From Hypsibius dujardini (lineage: Eukaryota > Tardigrada > Eutardigrada > Parachela > Hypsibiidae): 24,781 nucleotides of DNA. Positions 20,961-24,781 of this stretch are shown piece after piece. The translations under genes were made by a program, and so were the position numbers. The notes under the pieces are model-generated. The model did not search any database, was not told the DNA's origin, and worked only from the letters and a program-made list of their open reading frames with translations. The stretch spans positions 1-24,781 of the forward strand of contig LRSR01000175.1 in the NCBI GenBank assembly GCA_001579985.1. Reading direction: 5' to 3'. Numbering within the stretch: the stretch's first letter is position 1; every line of letters begins with the position of its first letter.

Positions 20961-23900
20961 ATGGAGCCGAATATTATTCTTCCGGAGGAGCCGCAGAAGC
21001 TGTCTTTCGAGGAGTTCGAGGTGCTGCATCACAATCAGCTGACGCATTCCGGAGTGCCATCCATATTGTGGCGATCTTTGCATTATAAGTTGCAAAACGA
21101 TGCAAGTTTTCATTACCCAAGAAAATATGCAGAGAACGAGTTTTTTAGTTGTACGAACGGGTCTTTTAGTTCTACAATAGTGACGGTTTATTTATGGTTA
21201 CAGGTATGGGATTTGGGGAATTTTGTTGCTGTGAATAAAGTTGTTCTCTCCGACGATTCGCCGGAAGTCGCCGCGGATGCTACCGGTGCTGAAGAAAGTG
21301 CGGAATTGTCGGCACCGAAAGTCTTTTGGACGGGGCCGGATTTGAAATCAGACGGCGTGGACAAGTAGGTGAAATAGAGTGTAGAAGTGTAGGGTGATTG
21401 GCAGAACGCCGGCTCACTAGCATGTTTTAGCTGTTACGTACGATTGATTGATTGATTAGGTACGTTTTATTTGACAGTTGCGCCAGTGGAGATTGTTCTT
21501 GCTTGATTGCTTGATTGGTTGTATGCGATACATCGTTTTTTTGCATCTTTATTCGTTGCAGTATTTTCCTGGTCGATCATGCCTGGACATTCGACATCCC
21601 ATCTGCACGCAAGATGCTGGAATCCTTTCCAAATTTGCTTCAGCGTATGTGTGGGTTGATGGAAATTCCAGCGACGGAAACAGCTGATCAGATCAAGCAG
21701 GTTTTGACCGACATGTGGAAATACATCCGGACTTACAGCGTCAGCAGCGATAGTCTGGTACGTCGAATTGCCTGTCATGTCGCATTAAGGCCCGTTTAAA
21801 GGCCCGTTAATAGTTTGTAAAAAATGCTCTCATGAGACGAAAAACCTCTCATCCAACGTACAATCTCACGACTATAAACGGCTCGTCCAATTTTTGTAAT
21901 CTCACGCACTATAAACAGAGTCGTGAGATCGCGCCTGAGATCGCGCGGGAGATCTCAAATGCGATCCCATGTGAGATCTCAAATGCGATCTGAAATGCGA
22001 TCTCATGTGCGAACGTTTTCAAATCGCTCCGCGAGCGATTTTTCTTGCGTCTGAAATTGGATTTTGGGCGTGAAAGTTTCTTTCCATTCAAGGCTTGCCT
22101 GAAAAATCTTTCGTTTTGTCATCTTTCTGCAGATTTTAAAGTCACTCTTTCCCATAATATTTTTTGAAACAACCACACCTTCCCATTTTTCAATTTTGTG
22201 CTCCTGCACGATGGTTGGCAGACGTGGCGCGCCGAAGAAAAAGATGGAAGACGAAAAATTCACGGGATTTCTCATCGATGATTTGCGAACGCGACCACGT
22301 TTGTGGAATTCTTGTCTCGAAGGCTACGGCAAAAGTGGCCAACAGAAAGAAGCAACAACAAAATTTTTTGGTGGGGCTCTTCAATTGACTGTATAGGGAG
22401 CGCCATTTTTTATTTCAAAAGAGAAAACAGCGACAAAGTGAGATCTCACGTTTTCGGTTTATAGTAATTACGCCAAACAATGCTGGAAATTCGCACGTGC
22501 AAGCTCTGCAGCCTGGATGAGATTGCGCGTTGTAAAACAAGCTTGTTTTTCAACAGAGAGTTTTCGCAAACGGTATATCGCACGGTATAGCGGTACAGTA
22601 TAGAAAACTCTCGGACCTCAGTTCAGTTTTCTATACTGTACCGCTATACCGTGCAATATACCGTTTGCGAAAACTCTAATATCTCATCTCACGTCTCATC
22701 CAATCGGCCTTACAAACTATAACAGCGCCTTAACAGCGCTTTTAGAGGTTCTGTCCGGTTGGTTGAAATTAGTGGCGAAAATTAGCAATGACGGTAGCAG
22801 AGGTCAGACTGGTAGTCCTATTGTTATTCTTATTGCTAATCCTACGGCTAGTCCTGCTAATCCTACGGCTAGTCCTGCTAGTCCTACTGCTAGTCTTACT
22901 GCTAGTTTTACTCTTAGTGCTGCTGCTAGTCCTACTGTCAGTCTTACTGCTAGTCTTTCTGCTAGTCCGATAGTATCCTTGCCCAATTTTCGATTTCTGT
23001 TTACTGACTTTGCGTTCTTCTATAGGAGGCAGAAGACAAATTACCGCGTTGGTATATGATGGTATGCTCCAATATTATTTTTTATGCGTGTATGGCCTCT
23101 ACATATTGTAATACGTTGGTGGTATATAGGATGAAATTGGAAGTCGCGTCGGACACTCAGACACCCCGAACTGCCGGATTGTCCCTTTCTATTACGTCAG
23201 TGGCCAAATCACATATTCGCTTCTCTTTCCGTTTCTCGACATTAACGAAGGCGATGAGCTGACTCGAAATTATGTGGAAGATGTTCCGCTGTCGGATGTG
23301 TTGACCCGTCAGTCTCGCCTGCTGCCCTGGCTGGAGTCTACCATGACGGACGTCTCCTTTGAGCCTTCTGCTGTGCCGACATCGTACTTCCAGGTTCGTT
23401 CATTATGCAGACTATACTTCACCTATTCTTCTCGAGTTTAGACTGAAAAAGTTCTGTTTAACAGCTACGCCGTTTAATTTGGTTGTTCGTTTTAGGTGGG
23501 CGTGCGTTTGGATTCTTTGCCTGCGTCGTCTTCTCAATCCGGCGGTGCTTTGCTGTGAGTTCACGGATAGACAGACGGCACAACAATAGACCGATAAACA
23601 TTCAGACACTTATTGCTGTACTGTATTTTCGCGTTAGACAGGGACAGCGTACGAGCCGTGGAACGTTTAATCGGCCACGCGGCGCTTGTGCTGTGTGTAC
23701 GGTGCACACAAGCCGTGCACACGTTCCACTCCAGTACGACTGTCCCTGTCTAACGCGAAATTACAGTACCTGTACGAAATGCCAGGCAAGCAGAGAGACA
23801 GGAGGTTCACGGACAGACCTCTTGTGCTTTAACTAAATTATTCTATTCATGCCCAGCATATCTTTGTCGTCTTTCAGAAAAGAAAAGGGCTACCTGAACG

Positions 23901-24781
23901 TGTTTAGTGAATACGATGTCCTCACAGAGTTTTTGACCGATGGAAGGTTCCGTGTGGTAGACAACCAGGCAGACGCAGATATTTTATGGTACCGCCGGCA
24001 TTTCCGCGATTTTTTGTAAGTTGTGAGGGTTATTTTGCTTGCACCTGACATATGTGCGGTGTTCCTTACTGGGACTTAATGCTTCTTTCTGACCCAAGTG
24101 ACTTTTGTCGTGTAGGGCGTTTAGTGAGGAGTTTCCGGACAAGTTTTGCAATCAGTTCCCAAATGAGAGCATCCTCACCTGCAAGGATCTTCTGAGCATC
24201 GTTTGCAGACGCGCGGTTCCTGCCGGACAACCAATAGTCAACACTGAAACCTTGGACTCGTTGCCGCTTTGGCTTCCCACCACCTACAACTTGAACAACG
24301 ACTTGGCCAATTTCGTCGCCTATTTTCGCGCCCGAGAAGCACGCGGTCTGGACAACCATTGGATCAGCAAGCCCTGGAACTTGGCACGCTCCTTGGACAT
24401 TACTATCTCGGATTCCCTCAATTGTCACATTCGCCTGTCGGAGTCCGGTCCGAAACTGGTCAGCAAGTACATCGAACGGCCGGTCTTGTTCCATCGGGAG
24501 GATGTCCCCGATGGCCCTGTCAAATTCGACATTCGTTTCATCGTGATGCTGAAGAGTGTCCAGCCGTTGAGGGTTGGAATTTACAAACGCTGCTGGTTGC
24601 GGTTTGCCAACAAGGCATTTGCACTAGACGAATTTGATGTCTACGATAAGCACTTTACCGGTAAGAACGCTTGCAAAAATGAGCGTGCTAATAATACTCA
24701 CATCATGACTTGGTGCATTCTAATTAGTGATGAACTATGGACAAGGAGAAATACACCAGAAATTCTGCCACATCTTCATCG
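20961..24781 (+). CDS. TTLL12: Tubulin--tyrosine ligase-like protein 12, 3'-truncated by window end
   Basis: TTLL12 combines an N-terminal SET-like region with a TTL-like ATP-grasp domain. The family is regarded as a pseudo-ligase that affects tubulin and histone modification indirectly. Exons: 20961-21101, 21204-21364, 21562-21757, 23026-23061, 23130-23393, 23496-23554, 23878-24015, 24116-24660, 24728-24781 (continues). All phases agree over about 531 codons. Collinear landmarks with vertebrate TTLL12 are HSGVPSILWRSLHYKLQND, IFLVDHAWT, RWYMMDEIGSR, QADADILW, DNHWISKPWNLARSLD, VSKYIERPVLF and VKFDIRF. The Lys in WISKPWNLARS is at the ATP-grasp lysine position, but the glycine-rich loop following it in active TTLs is absent. 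About 110 C-terminal residues lie beyond the window. The first intron has a GC donor and is 102 nt, in frame and stop-free. ATG 20961 has a good context (AATATGG). Confidence 0.96.
21920..22016. repeat. GATC-rich short repeat cluster (GAGATCTCAAATGCGATC)
   Basis: Repeated variants of GAGATCTC and AAATGCGATC, each partly self-complementary, lie within the 21789-22729 element. This produces many GATC sites in under 100 bp. No coding potential is seen. Confidence 0.75.
22211..22396 (+). pseudogene. Relic MADF/Myb-SANT-like domain ORF
   Basis: 61 codons. The start GRRGAPKKK looks like a nuclear signal. It is followed by FLIDDLRTRPRLWN and LEGYGKSGQQKEATTKFF, with the spacing of a MADF domain (Leu-Ile, Arg-Pro-x-Leu-Trp, Tyr, Gln-Lys-x-Ala). 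The frame ends shortly after, before the rest of the domain. It probably remains from the accessory DNA-binding protein of the surrounding element. It could be chance, since the match is only about 40 residues. Confidence 0.4.
22557..22677. repeat. Near-perfect hairpin, 53-bp arms, 15-bp loop
   Basis: The arms 22557-22609 and 22625-22677 are complementary with a single mismatch, and the ends are AGAGTTTTCGCAAACGGTAT. It lies within the TTLL12 intron 21758-23025 and inside the 21789-22729 element. It could be a young MITE or a structured intronic RNA. No clear flanking duplication is visible. Confidence 0.9.
22826..22978. repeat. Degenerate 12-bp tandem repeat (CCTACTGCTAGT)
   Basis: About 12 imperfect units in the TTLL12 intron, ending about 50 bp before the acceptor at 23024-23025. 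It is open in several frames and on both strands. The frame reading Pro-Thr-Ala-Ser does not match the frame of the next exon, so it is not coding here. Confidence 0.8.
23621..23766 (-). mobile_element. TA-flanked MITE, family A copy 2 (in TTLL12 intron)
   Basis: A 146-bp element with ends CTGTATTTTCGCGTTAGACA and its complement, flanked by TA (23619-23620, 23767-23768). Read on the - strand it matches the element at 5587-5751 almost base for base, apart from the short duplication in that copy. It lies in the TTLL12 intron 23555-23877. No ORF is present, so it would need a transposase from elsewhere. Confidence 0.85.

Larger units (their letters stand above)
21789..22729. mobile_element. TTAA-flanked terminal-inverted-repeat element with MADF-like relic, in TTLL12 intron
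   Basis: Left end GGCCCGTTTAAAGGCCCGTT then AATAGTTTGTAA; right end (complement) GGCGCTGTTATAGTTTGTAA. TTAA lies outside each end (21785-21788, 22730-22733). The left end carries a 12-bp duplication, so the exact border is uncertain. Shared subterminal CTATAAAC and TCTCACG motifs occur in opposite orientations. It contains a short ORF (22211-22396) resembling a MADF/Myb-SANT domain. A 3-bp TTA/TAA duplication plus a Myb-like protein would fit PIF/Harbinger, but that is inference. Confidence 0.55.

Noticed and set aside
22763-23059. Pro-Thr-Ala-Ser repeat ORF
   Set aside because: It comes from a 12-bp tandem repeat; the opposite strand and other frames are also open, and its frame disagrees with the TTLL12 exon it overlaps.

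Overview
The window is nuclear DNA from an animal. It has three recognisable metazoan genes and one unrecognised gene, all on the + strand, with about 30 short introns (mostly 60-300 bp, GT-AG with a few GC-AG). Base composition is moderate. The spaces between coding exons are filled with tandem repeats and small inverted-repeat (MITE-like) elements. KANK, full-length PSME4 and TTLL12 together with dense packing point to an invertebrate with a fairly compact genome. I cannot name the phylum from sequence alone.

Layout: (1) Bases 101-5540 hold the 3' part of a KANK gene (adhesion/cortical microtubule scaffold). Its coiled coil, acidic serine-rich linker and complete ankyrin-repeat C-terminus are spread over 11 visible exons; the N-terminal KN (talin-binding) motif lies upstream of the window. 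(2) Bases 7735-9193 hold a three-exon gene for a basic, low-complexity protein of 232 aa that I do not recognise. (3) Bases 11420-20150 hold a complete PSME4 (PA200/Blm10 proteasome activator). It can be assembled into 21 coding exons and 1859 aa, close to the about 1840 aa of vertebrate PA200, and ends in Tyr-Tyr-Ala. (4) From 20961 to the window end is a TTLL12 gene (SET-like plus TTL-like pseudo-ligase), nine exons visible, missing about its last 110 residues. The genes serve different processes and are probably neighbours by chance. They are arranged head to tail, with 0.8-2.2 kb between coding regions.

The noncoding DNA is the most unusual part. At least six inverted-repeat elements flanked by TA dinucleotides (Tc1/mariner-type target duplications) lie in introns, a UTR or intergenic DNA. 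Two families are present twice: 5587-5751 with 23621-23766, and 2941-3113 with 17331-17499. A larger element (3616-4735) has split a minisatellite in a KANK intron and itself contains another MITE. A TTLL12 intron carries a roughly 0.94-kb TTAA-flanked element with a relic MADF/Myb-like ORF and a near-perfect 53-bp-arm hairpin. Two introns (14544-14618 in PSME4, 21102-21203 in TTLL12) are multiples of three and stop-free, so they could be retained without breaking the frame. I found no evidence for a novel multi-gene system. The notable features are the mobile-element load, the splice-site irregularities and the unrecognised gene.
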